DNA of 64,000 bases, from positions 4,836,001 to 4,900,000 of the forward strand of contig NZ_AP025518.1 in assembly GCF_022179545.1 (NCBI RefSeq), read 5' to 3'. Positions 16,262 to 25,695 of the stretch are shown here, in pieces (position 1 is the first letter of the stretch; each line of letters starts with the position of its first letter). This DNA comes from Mycolicibacterium fortuitum subsp. fortuitum (GTDB lineage Bacteria; Actinomycetota; Actinomycetes; Mycobacteriales; Mycobacteriaceae). The notes beneath the pieces were generated by a model, which made no database searches, was not told the origin of the DNA, and saw only the letters and a list, made by a program, of their open reading frames with translations. The position numbers were made by a program, and so were the translations under genes.

Positions 16262-17884
16262 CTAGATCTCGATCACCTCATAGGCTCCGTCGGCGTGACG
16301 AGCCCGGATGGTCTTCTTGTCGTACTTGCCGACACTGGTGCGCGGCACCTGTTCGATGAACGTCCAGCGCTCGGGCAGCCACCAGCGAACCACCTTGTCC
16401 GCCAAGAATTCCCGAAGCTCGGCCGGCTCGGCTGAGGCTCCCTCGTTCAACACCACGACCGCCAGCGGGCGCTCCTGCCAGCGCTCGTCGGGCACTCCGA
16501 CCACGGCCGCCTCCAGCACTGCCGGGTGGGCGATGAGATGGTTCTCCAACTCCACCGAGGAGATCCACTCGCCACCGGACTTGATGACATCCTTGGCGCG
16601 GTCGGTCAGCGTCACGTAACCCTGCGGGTCGATCACGCCGACGTCCCCGGTGCGAAGCCACCCGCTGTCGAATTTCTCGGCGTCGCGGCCCAGGTAGTAG
16701 GAGCCCGTGATCCACGGACCGCGCACCTCCAGCTCGCCGACCGCCTCGCCGTCGGTGGGCAGCGGGACGCCCCCGTCATCGACGACGCGCACCTCCACGC
16801 CGCACATCGGCCTGCCCTGACTGACCCGCATCTCCCACTGCCGTTCCTCGGACACTCCGGGCAGCGGCTTGGCCACCGTGGCCAAGGGCGAGGTCTCGGT
16901 CATTCCCCAGGCCTGCTGGATGTGCACGCCGTAGGTCTCCTCGAAGGTCTTCATCAAGGACAGCGGCACGGCCGAACCACCGCAGGCGACCAATCGCAGC
17001 GACGAAATGTCGTGTCCCGGATTCTTTTCCAAGCAGTGCATGACGTCGTTCCAGATGGTCGGCACGGCGCCGGCCAGCGTGGGACGTTGCGTTTCGATCA
17101 GGTTGATCAACGAGGCGCCGTCCATGAAACGGTCGGGCATCACCACGTTGGCGCCGGCCATCAGTGCCGCATACGGCAGGCCCCACGCGTTGGCGTGGAA
17201 CATCGGGACGATCGGCAACACAGTGTCACCACAGCTGACGTCAAGTGCGTTGGCTGTGCAGGTATTCAGCGCGTGCAGGTAACTCGACCGGTGGCTGTAC
17301 ACCACGCCTTTGGGATTTCCCGTGGTACCGCTGGTGTAACACATAGCCGCCGCGGAGTTTTCGTCGATCTCGGGCCAGTCGAATTCGGTGGGCTGCGCGG
17401 CGAGCAGTTCGTCCCAGCGCACGACCGTCACGCCTTTCAAGGCCTCCACATCGCCGTCGCCCACCACTACCACGGTGTGCACGGTCTCCAGCAGCGGCAG
17501 CACCGGGGCGAGCAGCGGCACCACGGACCCGTCGGCGATCACCACACTGTCGGCGGCCTCGTTGGCGATGTAGGCGATCTGTTCGGCCGACAACCGGATG
17601 TTCAGCGTGTGCAGCACGGCGCCCATCGCGGGGACGGCGAGGTAGGCGGCAAGGTGCTCGGTGTTGTTCCACATGAACGTGCCGACGCGCTGGTCGCCGT
17701 CCACCCCGAGCCCACGCAGGGCATGGGCCAGTTGGGCTGCCTGCGCGCCCAGCTCCCGATAGCTGATCGTGCGGTACCGACCCTCGCCGCACGCGGTGGT
17801 CACCGTACGGTCGCCGTTGACCCCGCAGGCGTGCCGCAGGATCGCGGTGATCGTCAACGGCCAGTTCTGCATCGTGCTGTTCAC
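16262..17884 (-). CDS. Fatty-acid-CoA ligase / acyl-CoA synthetase (FadD type)
   Basis: The 540-residue ANL-superfamily enzyme has the P-loop-like motif YTSGTTGNPKG, the A5 motif GMTETSP, the A8 region GWLRTGDVG and C-terminal catalytic Lys motif SVGKYDKKTIR. It adenylates a carboxylic acid and transfers it to CoA. Length and motifs fit medium/long-chain FadD-like ligases, but the chain specificity cannot be read. It lies convergent to the atypical hydrolase with a 12-nt gap. A divergent small secreted protein gene starts about 110 nt upstream. Confidence 0.88.
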   Translation of the reverse strand: MNSTMQNWPLTITAILRHACGVNGDRTVTTACGEGRYRTISYRELGAQAAQLAHALRGLGVDGDQRVGTFMWNNTEHLAAYLAVPAMGAVLHTLNIRLSAEQIAYIANEAADSVVIADGSVVPLLAPVLPLLETVHTVVVVGDGDVEALKGVTVVRWDELLAAQPTEFDWPEIDENSAAAMCYTSGTTGNPKGVVYSHRSSYLHALNTCTANALDVSCGDTVLPIVPMFHANAWGLPYAALMAGANVVMPDRFMDGASLINLIETQRPTLAGAVPTIWNDVMHCLEKNPGHDISSLRLVACGGSAVPLSLMKTFEETYGVHIQQAWGMTETSPLATVAKPLPGVSEERQWEMRVSQGRPMCGVEVRVVDDGGVPLPTDGEAVGELEVRGPWITGSYYLGRDAEKFDSGWLRTGDVGVIDPQGYVTLTDRAKDVIKSGGEWISSVELENHLIAHPAVLEAAVVGVPDERWQERPLAVVVLNEGASAEPAELREFLADKVVRWWLPERWTFIEQVPRTSVGKYDKKTIRARHADGAYEVIEI

Positions 17885-17992
17885 GGCCGCGATGCTATGC
17901 GGTCTTTGATCGGCGCCGGCGGGAACGATTCGAATTCCCCAGACGATGTAGTTAGGGAAGGATGGACCGACAACGACGGAAGGACTCCTCCG

Positions 17993-18301
17993 ATGCGCAC
18001 GAAGTCGCTGCTGGCGGCAGTCGGACTGGCTGTGTTGGGCGTGGTGGGCTCGTCCGCGGTGGCCTCCGCACAGGAAACCGCCCAGGACACGATCAACCGC
18101 CTGCAGTCGGAGGGCTACACCGTCACCATCGACAAGATCGGGACCGCGCCGCTGGACCAGTGCACCGTCACCAGCGTGCGCAATCCGCAGCAGGTCAGCC
18201 AGTTGGTGCCCTACGTCGGGCCGGGACTGGGCGGTGACCGGATCCTGGTGCCGTCGGTCACCAGCCGAACCGTGTCGGTGTCGCTCAACTGCCAGCGCTG
18301 A
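17993..18301 (+). CDS. Small secreted protein, paralogue of 18305-18619
   Basis: The 102-residue protein has a Sec signal (MRTKSLLAAVGLAVLGVVGS then ASA) and a mature part with LQSEGYTVTIDKIGTAPLDQCTVTSVRNPQ and a C-terminal ..SLNCQR. The two Cys residues probably form a disulfide outside the cell. GGAAGGA precedes the ATG. The convergent neighbour, 3 nt away, carries the same LEAEGFYVNIDRVGSAPLDQCTV..SVRNPQ block, so they are inverted paralogues. The family is known in mycobacteria as hypothetical secreted proteins. Confidence 0.8.
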   Translation: MRTKSLLAAVGLAVLGVVGSSAVASAQETAQDTINRLQSEGYTVTIDKIGTAPLDQCTVTSVRNPQQVSQLVPYVGPGLGGDRILVPSVTSRTVSVSLNCQR

Positions 18302-18304
18302 GCC

Positions 18305-18619
18305 TCACTTCGAGCAGTCCAGTGACACCGTGATGGTCCTGCGCACCACCACGGGCACGAGGTCGAATTCCTTGGCGCCGTTCTTGCCGAACCGTTCGAC
18401 CCGGATGAGCCTGGTCTGGTTTTGAGGGTTACGGACGCTGATGACCGTGCACTGATCGAGTGGGGCGCTGCCCACCCGATCGATGTTGACGTAGAAGCCC
18501 TCGGCTTCCAGCAGTCCGATGGTCTCGATCGCCGAGTCGGCAGCCGCCGATCCGGCGGGCGCCAACATGATTCCCAAAGCCGCCCCCGACGCGGCCAGCA
18601 TGACGATTGATGCTCGCAT
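18305..18619 (-). CDS. Small secreted protein, paralogue of 17993-18301
   Basis: The 104-residue protein has a cleavable signal (MRASIVMLAASGAALGIMLA..SAAA). The mature domain shares the APLDQCTV.SVRNPQ block and C-terminal Cys (SLDCSK) with the convergent gene 3 nt away. The middle differs (basic VERFGKNGAKEF against Gly-rich in the neighbour), so the copies have diverged after duplication. The function is unknown; a disulfide-stabilised secreted role is likely. Confidence 0.8.
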   Translation of the reverse strand: MRASIVMLAASGAALGIMLAPAGSAAADSAIETIGLLEAEGFYVNIDRVGSAPLDQCTVISVRNPQNQTRLIRVERFGKNGAKEFDLVPVVVRRTITVSLDCSK

Positions 18620-18713
18620 GACCGTGTCTTCTCTCGTACTCCCGCATACACCTTTTCGGTGCGCTCCTCACCCTTGTTACGAGCGGGAGCAGCCGCGAGT
18701 TCAACGACGAAGG

Positions 18714-20075
18714 CTAGACGTGCGCAGGTTGGGCAGCGGCCGGGGAGTGGTCGTCGACCATGGTGAGTTCGTCGAACGGATCGTCACCGCGCAGCACCGC
18801 ATCGACCTTGGCCTTGTCCACGGTGTGCGTCCACGAGCCGACGAGCAGGGTCGCCACCGCGTTGCCGGAGAAGTTGGTCACCGCGCGGGCTTCGGACATG
18901 AACCTGTCGATGCCGACGATCAGCCCGACGCCGTCGAGCAGATCGGGGCGGTGGGCCTGTAGGCTGCCGGCCAGCGTGGCCAGTCCGGCGCCCGTCACCC
19001 CGGCCGCACCCTTCGACGCGACGATCATGAACACCAGCAGACCGATCTGTTGCCCCACCGACATCGGGGCGCTCAGCGCGTCGGCGATGAACAGCGCCGC
19101 CATGGTGAGGTAGATCGCGGTGCCGTCGAGATTGAACGAATATCCGGTCGGCACAACGACACCGACGGTGCTGCGGTCCACACCCAGGTGCTCCATCTTG
19201 GCGATGAGCCGTGGCAGCGCCGACTCCGAGGAGGACGTCGAGAAGATCAGCAGATACTCGCGGGCAAGGTAGCGCACGAGTTTGAAGATCGACACCCCTG
19301 ACACTGTGCGCAGCAGGATGCCGAGGACGCCGAACACGAACAGCACGCAGGTCACATAGAACCCGAGCATCAGGGTCAGCAGCTGGGTGACGGCGGTCCA
19401 GCCCGTCTGCCCGACCACGTTGGCGATTGCGCCGAAGGCTCCGATCGGCGCCAGCCACAGGATCATGATCAGCACCTTGAACACGAGTTTCTGCAGGTGC
19501 TCGATGCCGCGCAGGATCGGTTCGCCGGCGCTGCCCATGCCCTGCAGCGCGAACCCGACCAGCAGCGCCACGAACAAGGCCTGCAGCACGCTTCCGGCGG
19601 TCAGCGACGAGAACAGCGTCTCCGGGATGATGCCCTGGACGAAATCCATCAGGCCACCGGCCTCATGCGCCTTCTCGGCGAGCTCGGCGCCCTTTCCCGC
19701 CGAACTCTCCGACAGATGCATTCCGCTGCCGGGGTGGATCAGGTTACCGACCACCAGGCCGATGGTCAGCGCGATCGTGGACATCACCAGGAAGTAGCCG
19801 AAGGCCAGACCACCGACCTTCCCGACGGTGGTGGCCTTGCGTACCGAGCCGATGCCCAACACGATCGTGCAGAAGATGATGGGGCCGATCATCATCTTGA
19901 TCAGGTTGACGAACATGGTGCCGAGCACGCCGACGCTCTTGCCCACCTCGGGTGCCACGAGTCCGACCACCACACCGACGACGACGGCCCCGATCACCGC
20001 GAGGTAGAGCCAGTGCGTGCGGTCGCGACGCTGCGGCTGCGCCGGCTCTGATCGCGGGTCTGCGGACACGGTCAT
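18714..20075 (-). CDS. dctA: C4-dicarboxylate / glutamate:cation symporter DctA
   Basis: The ~453-residue DAACS-family transporter has the conserved serine-rich loop IFSTSSSESALPRLI, the TM7 motif with PTGYSFNLDGT, and the GxGLATLAGS and RFMSEARAVTNFSGN regions. It imports succinate, fumarate, malate or aspartate with protons or sodium. ATG 20075 is preceded by GGAGG. The two-component pair 600 nt upstream belongs to the DcuS/DcuR (CitA/CitB) class that classically controls such transporters, with a secreted-protein gene lying between. Confidence 0.88.
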   Translation of the reverse strand: MTVSADPRSEPAQPQRRDRTHWLYLAVIGAVVVGVVVGLVAPEVGKSVGVLGTMFVNLIKMMIGPIIFCTIVLGIGSVRKATTVGKVGGLAFGYFLVMSTIALTIGLVVGNLIHPGSGMHLSESSAGKGAELAEKAHEAGGLMDFVQGIIPETLFSSLTAGSVLQALFVALLVGFALQGMGSAGEPILRGIEHLQKLVFKVLIMILWLAPIGAFGAIANVVGQTGWTAVTQLLTLMLGFYVTCVLFVFGVLGILLRTVSGVSIFKLVRYLAREYLLIFSTSSSESALPRLIAKMEHLGVDRSTVGVVVPTGYSFNLDGTAIYLTMAALFIADALSAPMSVGQQIGLLVFMIVASKGAAGVTGAGLATLAGSLQAHRPDLLDGVGLIVGIDRFMSEARAVTNFSGNAVATLLVGSWTHTVDKAKVDAVLRGDDPFDELTMVDDHSPAAAQPAHV

Positions 20076-20172
20076 CGGTCCCACCTCCAGTTGACTTCGA
20101 ATGCGCTGTTACAAGCACCTTCGACCATAGGGTGAGCCAGGTCACGTTTTAGTTCATTGTGTTCAGACGCGC

Positions 20173-20448
20173 TCAGATACCCGTGCAGAGCGCGACGAAC
20201 GGGATCGGTGCGCAGACGCCGACGGAGAAGTACGGCGTGATGTCGCCGTTCCATGCCGGCGGCGGGGGTGGTGGCGGCGGGGGTGGCGGCACCTGAGCCG
20301 CAACGCACGTGTTGGAAGGTGGGTCGAATACGGTGCCCACTCCACACTCGGTGGCGCTGCTGACAGCTGGGGAAATCGCCGTCACTGCTGCCAGCGACGC
20401 CACTGCGGCCATGATGACGATTGTCAGGCGACGAATGACGTAGTTCAT
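20173..20448 (-). CDS. Small secreted protein with polyproline tract
   Basis: The 91-residue protein has a signal peptide (MNYVIRRLTIVIMAAVASLA to about VSSA), then mature Cys-containing text (TECGVGTVFDPPSNTC), an 11-Pro tract and a Cys-containing hydrophobic tail (VCAPIPFVALCTGI). AAGGAGACC precedes the ATG. It lies between dctA and the sensor kinase gene, in the same direction as dctA. No function is recognised. Mycobacteria secrete many such short Cys/Pro-rich proteins. Confidence 0.7.
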   Translation of the reverse strand: MNYVIRRLTIVIMAAVASLAAVTAISPAVSSATECGVGTVFDPPSNTCVAAQVPPPPPPPPPPPAWNGDITPYFSVGVCAPIPFVALCTGI

Positions 20449-20602
20449 CGCAGGTCTCCTTGGATCAACCCTCCGACCCTGCTTACGTCTGGATTCTACG
20501 GCTCTCGGCCCACCGGCAGCACCCCTGAATCGACGATCGGAAGGGCTGGGACGGGTCGGCCCATTATTTTGGTGGTCGACCCGTTCACAATCCGGAGGTG
20601 CG

Positions 20603-22162
20603 GTGACGCGTTGGTGGCGAGTGCTGTCGGGACGGGCGTGGCCGCGATCGCTGGCCGGGCAGGCCATCGCATTGCAGGTCGTGGTGGTCGCGGTGGTGGT
20701 GCTTGCCGGTACGGCGCTGGCACTCCTCGACGCCCGCCGCGACGGTGAAGATGCGGCCCGTCAGCAGGTGATCGGTGTCGCAACGGCACTGGCCGATTCC
20801 CCATCGACTGCCGCGGCCATCGAATCCGGCACGGCGACAAGAGTTTTGCAGCCGGTGACCGAGGCAGTGCGGACGAGCACCGGAATCGCGTTCATCACGA
20901 TCATGGCGCCCGACGGCACCCGGTTCACCCATACCGATCCCAGCCAGATCGGCGGGCATTATCTGGGTACGGTGGCGCCTGCTCTGCGCGGTGAGACGTT
21001 CACTGAGGTCTACACCGGGACGCTGGGGCCGTCAGTACGCGCGATCGCTCCGGTCCGCGGTCACGACGGGCACATCGTCGGGCTGGTATCGGCGGGGATC
21101 ACCCAGCAGACCCTGGGGCAGCGTTGGCGCGCGCAGGTACCGGCGATCGCTGCGGTAACCGCTGTGGCACTGGGTGTTTCACTGATCGGCGGGTGGGCGA
21201 TCCGGCGCAGGCTGTTGCGTCAGACGCGGGGCCTGCGACCCGACGAGCTGCGGATCATGTACGACCATCACGACGCGATCCTGCATTCGGTGTCCGAGGG
21301 ACTCGTCGTTGTCGACCAGGACGGTGTGGTGTTGGTCAATGACGAGGCCCGCCGATTGCTGGCCCTTGGGCCCGGTCCGGTGCGGGTGCAGGATCTGCCT
21401 GCATTCTTGCGCACCGCCGCCCCCGGGGCACGCGACGAACTGCACGTCACCGCGGACCGCGTGCTGGTGGTCAACCGGGCCCGTGTTGCCGGCTCCGGAT
21501 CCGAAGTCGTCACCATCCGTGACCGCACAGAACTGCAAGGCGCCCTGGGCGAGCTGAGTTCCCTGCAGGTTCTGACCGATTCGTTGCGGGCTCAGGCACA
21601 CGAGTCCGCGAACAAGTTGCACACCGTCGTCACGATGGTGGAGATGGGCCGGCCCGAGGAAGCGGTGCAATTCGCCACCAGTGAGTTGGAGTTGTCGCAA
21701 CGACTGGTGGATCGGTTGTCGCAGGCCGTGGGTGAGCCAGCCCTGGTGGCGCTGCTTCTGGGCAAGTCAGCGCAGGCGGACGAACGCGGGATCGCCCTGA
21801 CGGTCACCGAGGACACCCAGTTGTCACCCGACGCCGTGCTCTCGGGACAAGAGATGGTGACGGTGCTGGGCAATCTGATCGACAATGCGATGGATGCGTG
21901 TGACCGAGAGGATCCGTGGGTCGAGGTCACCGTGACCCAGGACGATCGTGAGTTGGTGATCAGGGTGGCCGACAGTGGCGCCGGGATGGACCCGGATACC
22001 TTCGAGAACGCCATGCAGCGTGGATATTCGACAAAATCCGACTCGTCCGGGCACGGCCTCGGTCTGGCCCTGGTCGCGCAGACCGTCAGACGGCACGGCG
22101 GGACGCTGCACACCGACGTCACGTACGGTTCGGTCGTCACGGCAACGGTGCCATGCAGGTGA
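20603..22162 (+). CDS. Sensor histidine kinase, DcuS/CitA family
   Basis: The 519-residue kinase has TM helices at about 20-42 and 178-200 flanking an extracytoplasmic PAS-like (PDC/CACHE) domain. A cytoplasmic PAS, an H-box region RAQAHESANKLHTV and an ATPase domain (NLIDNAMDAC, DSGAGM, GHGLGLALV) follow. This layout is that of C4-dicarboxylate and citrate sensors. GTG 20603 has GGAGG 4-5 nt upstream. It overlaps the response regulator gene by 10 nt. It is inferred to control the nearby dctA in response to dicarboxylates. Confidence 0.88.
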   Translation: MTRWWRVLSGRAWPRSLAGQAIALQVVVVAVVVLAGTALALLDARRDGEDAARQQVIGVATALADSPSTAAAIESGTATRVLQPVTEAVRTSTGIAFITIMAPDGTRFTHTDPSQIGGHYLGTVAPALRGETFTEVYTGTLGPSVRAIAPVRGHDGHIVGLVSAGITQQTLGQRWRAQVPAIAAVTAVALGVSLIGGWAIRRRLLRQTRGLRPDELRIMYDHHDAILHSVSEGLVVVDQDGVVLVNDEARRLLALGPGPVRVQDLPAFLRTAAPGARDELHVTADRVLVVNRARVAGSGSEVVTIRDRTELQGALGELSSLQVLTDSLRAQAHESANKLHTVVTMVEMGRPEEAVQFATSELELSQRLVDRLSQAVGEPALVALLLGKSAQADERGIALTVTEDTQLSPDAVLSGQEMVTVLGNLIDNAMDACDREDPWVEVTVTQDDRELVIRVADSGAGMDPDTFENAMQRGYSTKSDSSGHGLGLALVAQTVRRHGGTLHTDVTYGSVVTATVPCR

Positions 22163-22854
22163 TCAACGTCCTCATCGTCGAGGACGATCCTTTGATCGCC
22201 GAAGCCCACCACACCTATCTCGGTCGCCTGGAAGGCTTTTCCGTGACAGCAGTGGCCCATACCGCACGTGACGCGATGCGCGCCGCGGCGCAGGCCGCCG
22301 CGTCGGAGCGACCCGTGGATCTGGTTCTGCTCGACATCGGCTTGCCCGACGCCAGCGGGATCTCGTTGGCATCCGGACTTTCCGGATTGACACCCGCACC
22401 TGACATCATCGCGATCACCTCTGAGCGAGATCTCGAGATGGTGCGCGCCGCAGTCGCTCACGGCGCCCTGGCTTACCTGCTCAAACCGTTCACCTTCGCG
22501 GCGTTCCGCGATCGCCTGGAACGCTACCGCCGTTATCGTTCGGCGTTGCCGTCCGGAACCGATGCCGCCAGCCAGGCCGAGGTGGACCGAGCACTGGCTG
22601 AATTACGGGTTGCCGCAAGCGAATCTGCCAGATCTTCGGCAAAGGGCGCGGCGCCGCAGACCACCGAGGGGATTGCCGCGGCCGTGCGGGACGAACCCGA
22701 CGGCCTGACGGCCGAGGAGGCAGCCAAGCGGGTCGGGGTGTCGCGGGTGACGGCGTGGCGGTATCTGGAGCGCCTGGCCGATGAAGGAACCGTCACTCGC
22801 GCTACGGAATACGGCAAGGCCGGGAGACCCCGGAGCCGCTACCGTTGGCGCTGA
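22153..22854 (+). CDS. Response regulator, DcuR/CitB family
   Basis: The 233-residue protein has a receiver domain with phosphoacceptor Asp61 (LVLLDIGLPD), acidic pocket EDD (10-12) and the KPF Lys. A C-terminal HTH of the CitB/DcuR type follows (LTAEEAAKRVGVSRVTAWRYLERL). Its start overlaps the kinase gene end, so the two form one operon. Its gene converges with the beta-propeller gene, leaving 1 nt between stops. The target is presumed to be dctA. Confidence 0.88.
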   Translation: MQVINVLIVEDDPLIAEAHHTYLGRLEGFSVTAVAHTARDAMRAAAQAAASERPVDLVLLDIGLPDASGISLASGLSGLTPAPDIIAITSERDLEMVRAAVAHGALAYLLKPFTFAAFRDRLERYRRYRSALPSGTDAASQAEVDRALAELRVAASESARSSAKGAAPQTTEGIAAAVRDEPDGLTAEEAAKRVGVSRVTAWRYLERLADEGTVTRATEYGKAGRPRSRYRWR

Positions 22855-22855
22855 A

Positions 22856-23944
22856 TCAGGCGCCGACCGGCGCCAGGGCGGGCAGCTGGTGCATTTCGAC
22901 GGCGTCCACCGAGGCGAGCTGCGAGTACAGCGACTCGGCCACGTCGAAGACGTTGACCAGACCGGCGTAGTCGGCGATGTACAGCCGGGTGCCGTTGTCC
23001 CGCACGGCGACCGCCGCGGGCTGTGCGTGCACGTCGATGCTGCCTTGAATCTCGCCGGTCAGGGTGCACCAGACGATGACGCGGTCGTAGTCGACCAGGT
23101 ATGCGCGGGTGGCGTCCGGGCTCAGCACCAGCTGAGTCGGAGCGCTGCCCACCTCGACGGCGTCAACCACCGTCGCGGCGGCCAGGTCCACGGTGTGCAC
23201 CACGCCGCGGTGGTCGAGGTCGGAGGTCAGCACGTAGGCGATCCCGTCGCCGATAGCGATGTCGCGGATCGGAGCGCCGATCCACACCGTGGCCTGCGCC
23301 TGGGCGGTCTCGGTGTTGACGACGACCAGCCGGCTGCCGCGGAAGTCCGAAGTGGCGACGTAGAGGCGCTTGCCCGTCGAGTCGATCTGCAGGGCGTCGA
23401 GGTTGACGCCGGGGCCGGTGGCGATGTCGATGGTGCCGACACGCTCAGCGGTGGTGTCGATGACGGCGATGTCGATGCGCTCGTGGCCTGCGCGTCCGGC
23501 GAAGACGCGCTTGCCGTCCGGGCTGATGGACAGCGCGGTCACGCTGAAAGCCAGTGGGTATTCGTTGAGCACCGCACCGGTGATGGTGTCGACGGCCACG
23601 ATCGCGTCGTGCCCCGCGGTGGAGATACTGACGTAGGCACGGTCGTCGGCGACGACGACGCCGAAGGGATCTCCTGCGAGGCGGACCGCACCCACCACTC
23701 CCATGGTGTGGGGGTTGATCACGGACAGGCACTGCGCGGCGGTGTTGGTGACCACCACGGTGTCACGATCGGGATCGACGGCGATGTCGCCGATGGGCCC
23801 GCGCCCGACCTCGGCCAGGCCGGCCACGTCGATATCGTCCAACCCGTCGAATGCGACGCTACGGGCCGACGACTCGTCGATGGCGCGGTCATCGTGGCCG
23901 GCGCGCAGCGCCGCGGCCAGCGCGCGCAGGAAGTTGTTTGCCAT
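22856..23944 (-). CDS. Beta-propeller (YncE-like) protein, Rv1057-like
   Basis: The 362-residue protein is built of repeated ~40-residue blades with motifs such as IAVDPDRDTVVVTN, LSISPDGKRVFAG and LVLSPDATRAYLVDY, typical of YncE-type seven-bladed propellers. No clear signal peptide is seen. ATG 23944 (MANNFLRAL) is taken as start; the frame continues upstream without homology. Rv1057, the recalled counterpart, is a stress-regulated (MprAB/TrcRS) propeller of unknown function. The upstream gap is long and AT-richer, consistent with complex regulation. Confidence 0.75.
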   Translation of the reverse strand: MANNFLRALAAALRAGHDDRAIDESSARSVAFDGLDDIDVAGLAEVGRGPIGDIAVDPDRDTVVVTNTAAQCLSVINPHTMGVVGAVRLAGDPFGVVVADDRAYVSISTAGHDAIVAVDTITGAVLNEYPLAFSVTALSISPDGKRVFAGRAGHERIDIAVIDTTAERVGTIDIATGPGVNLDALQIDSTGKRLYVATSDFRGSRLVVVNTETAQAQATVWIGAPIRDIAIGDGIAYVLTSDLDHRGVVHTVDLAAATVVDAVEVGSAPTQLVLSPDATRAYLVDYDRVIVWCTLTGEIQGSIDVHAQPAAVAVRDNGTRLYIADYAGLVNVFDVAESLYSQLASVDAVEMHQLPALAPVGA

Positions 23945-24610
23945 CGTTATCGGCACCTCCGCCGGCAAGGTTGTCACCGGCTCTAGAATCCAGGTCGATC
24001 TGCGCCGGGAGTGGCGCGGTTGCATTGAGTCTAGCGACGAAACCGACAGGTCCAGGACTGCTTCCCAGCGAATACGCCGCACAGACCAATTCTCTCTCAG
24101 AATGCGCTTAAGAAATTCTTCGTTATCGACTCGTTACTTTTTGGTCGCATTTGATTAAAACCCTGTTACCAGGGACTTCTCAGGGTCGGTAAGACGTGGC
24201 GCATTTCACGGCCGTCCCGACCGTCAATAGCAATTCTTACCTTCGCGGGCAAAAGTGAGCGGTAGATCACACTCCGACACGCCAGCAAACTTTCCGGAGC
24301 GTCAACTCGAGGCAGCTCGGCACAGCGGACAATATCTGTTACTGCTGTGAAAATTGAGCCATGCCGAAACGGTAGTTCGCTGCCCAGAGCAACCACCCGG
24401 ACACGGGTCGCAGCACCAGGCGCACCTCGCACGATCCGCGGCGAGTGTCGCGCCGCACGCACGCGGTGTAGCCGCCGCCGATGGCCTCAGCGTTCAGGCC
24501 GATCACTTCCCGAATCAGGCCCTGCTGGATTCCGCCGCCAGATCGGCGACCGAGTTATCCAAGACAACACCTGCGTCGGGAACGCTGAGCAGGAACGCCG
24601 GCCGGAGACG
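23945..24610. other. Long intergenic region upstream of the beta-propeller gene
   Basis: No convincing gene is seen. About 24090-24200 is markedly richer in A and T than its surroundings, which suits a regulated promoter for the Rv1057-like gene. A minus-strand TAGACT lies near 24030 but has no clear -35. A plus-strand ORF (24354-24683) has a weakly coding-looking middle but no ribosome site and overlaps the amidase gene. No tRNA-like structure was found. Confidence 0.5.
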
Positions 24611-25450
24611 TCACAACCGCAGTGCGGCAGCGGTGGCCGGGCCCACGATGCCGTCGACCTTGAGGCCCCTGGTGCGACGTTGAAACTCCTTGACGGCCGC
24701 CTCGGTCTGCGGACCGAAGACGCCGTCGACCGCGAGATCCCCCGCGTATGCGGCGTAGGCGGACTTGAGCCGGCGCTGCAACGCAGCGACCTCGGGTCCT
24801 TCCATGGGCCGAAACAGCAGGACATCGGTGTACTGCCCCACCGGCACAGGGGGCCGAGGGGTAGGAGCCGGCTTGCCGATATCACCGATCTGCGCCTGGA
24901 TGTCCGCACGCAGAAGGTCCATGTCGATGGCACCCGGGTCCCACTTGCCCTGTGCGCGGCCGGCGTATTCCTTGTGGCCGATGGTGCGTTCGGAGCTCTG
25001 CGCCAACCGGCGATTGATCGCCGCGCAGCACCGCACCAGCGCGAAATACTGTGCGTCCGGCCAGTTCTTGCGATGCGGTGCCGTCGGACTGGTACCGCTG
25101 TTAGCGCACTCGATCCCTATCATGTGCCAGTTGCCCATGTTCGTCGGCAACCACGGGTACATCCCGGCACCGGCATGCCAGGCCACGCCGAGCGCTACGA
25201 CGGTCACCGTTCCGTCGCGCGCGATGTGCAACTGAGACAACGGCCCCGGGAGATCTGGACGGCCGTTGGCGATCGACGCCGCGGTAGCCGAGTCCGACCC
25301 GGTGTGGTGCACCATGACGCCGCGGATGTCCTTGAAATCGCCGTGCCCGCGCGTACGCCAACCGGGATACTCGACCAGGTCTATACCTTCCGCCCTGAGC
25401 GCGTCGGCCAGCCAGACCGGGTCACCGGTCCATTGTCCTGTCTGTGGCAC
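24611..25450 (-). CDS. Peptidoglycan amidase (Amidase_2) with C-terminal peptidoglycan-binding domain
   Basis: The 279-residue protein has an N-acetylmuramoyl-L-alanine amidase (PGRP/Amidase_2) domain with zinc ligand region VMVHHT (H48/H49) and later GHKEYAGRAQGKWDPG. A PG_binding_1 domain follows (MEGPEVAALQRRL ... VDGVFGPQTEAAVKEFQRRTRGL). It should cleave between muramic acid and L-Ala. No signal peptide is seen. The layout resembles mycobacteriophage lysins and chromosomal Rv3594-like amidases, so a phage-derived origin is possible. GTG 25450 has AAGGAA upstream. Confidence 0.85.
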   Translation of the reverse strand: MPQTGQWTGDPVWLADALRAEGIDLVEYPGWRTRGHGDFKDIRGVMVHHTGSDSATAASIANGRPDLPGPLSQLHIARDGTVTVVALGVAWHAGAGMYPWLPTNMGNWHMIGIECANSGTSPTAPHRKNWPDAQYFALVRCCAAINRRLAQSSERTIGHKEYAGRAQGKWDPGAIDMDLLRADIQAQIGDIGKPAPTPRPPVPVGQYTDVLLFRPMEGPEVAALQRRLKSAYAAYAGDLAVDGVFGPQTEAAVKEFQRRTRGLKVDGIVGPATAAALRL

Positions 25451-25695
25451 CGAAGATTCCTTTTCTCTACACAGCAAACCATCTGTGCCATCGAGCCTAC
25501 GCGCGGGAACCGACCCGGAGAGGGCGCCGCCCGATCCGTCAAACTGGTTACACATCAATCGCTTTGCTTACCGACACCTCACCTGCGGAGTGATCCGCCT
25601 GCCGGTTCGCCGGCGGCGAAACAAGCAAACAACCTGAGGCGACAGGAAGTCACGCTCTTCATCCGCATGAGTTCTGGATGTGCGAGCATCTGCGC

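Noticed and set aside
16526..17992. Long plus-strand frame leading into the secreted protein gene
   Set aside because: It is antisense to fadD; only the last 102 codons, with signal peptide and ribosome site, are real.
24354..24683. 109-residue ORF in the long intergenic region
   Set aside because: It lacks a ribosome site, overlaps the amidase gene and shows only weak coding character; at best a remnant.
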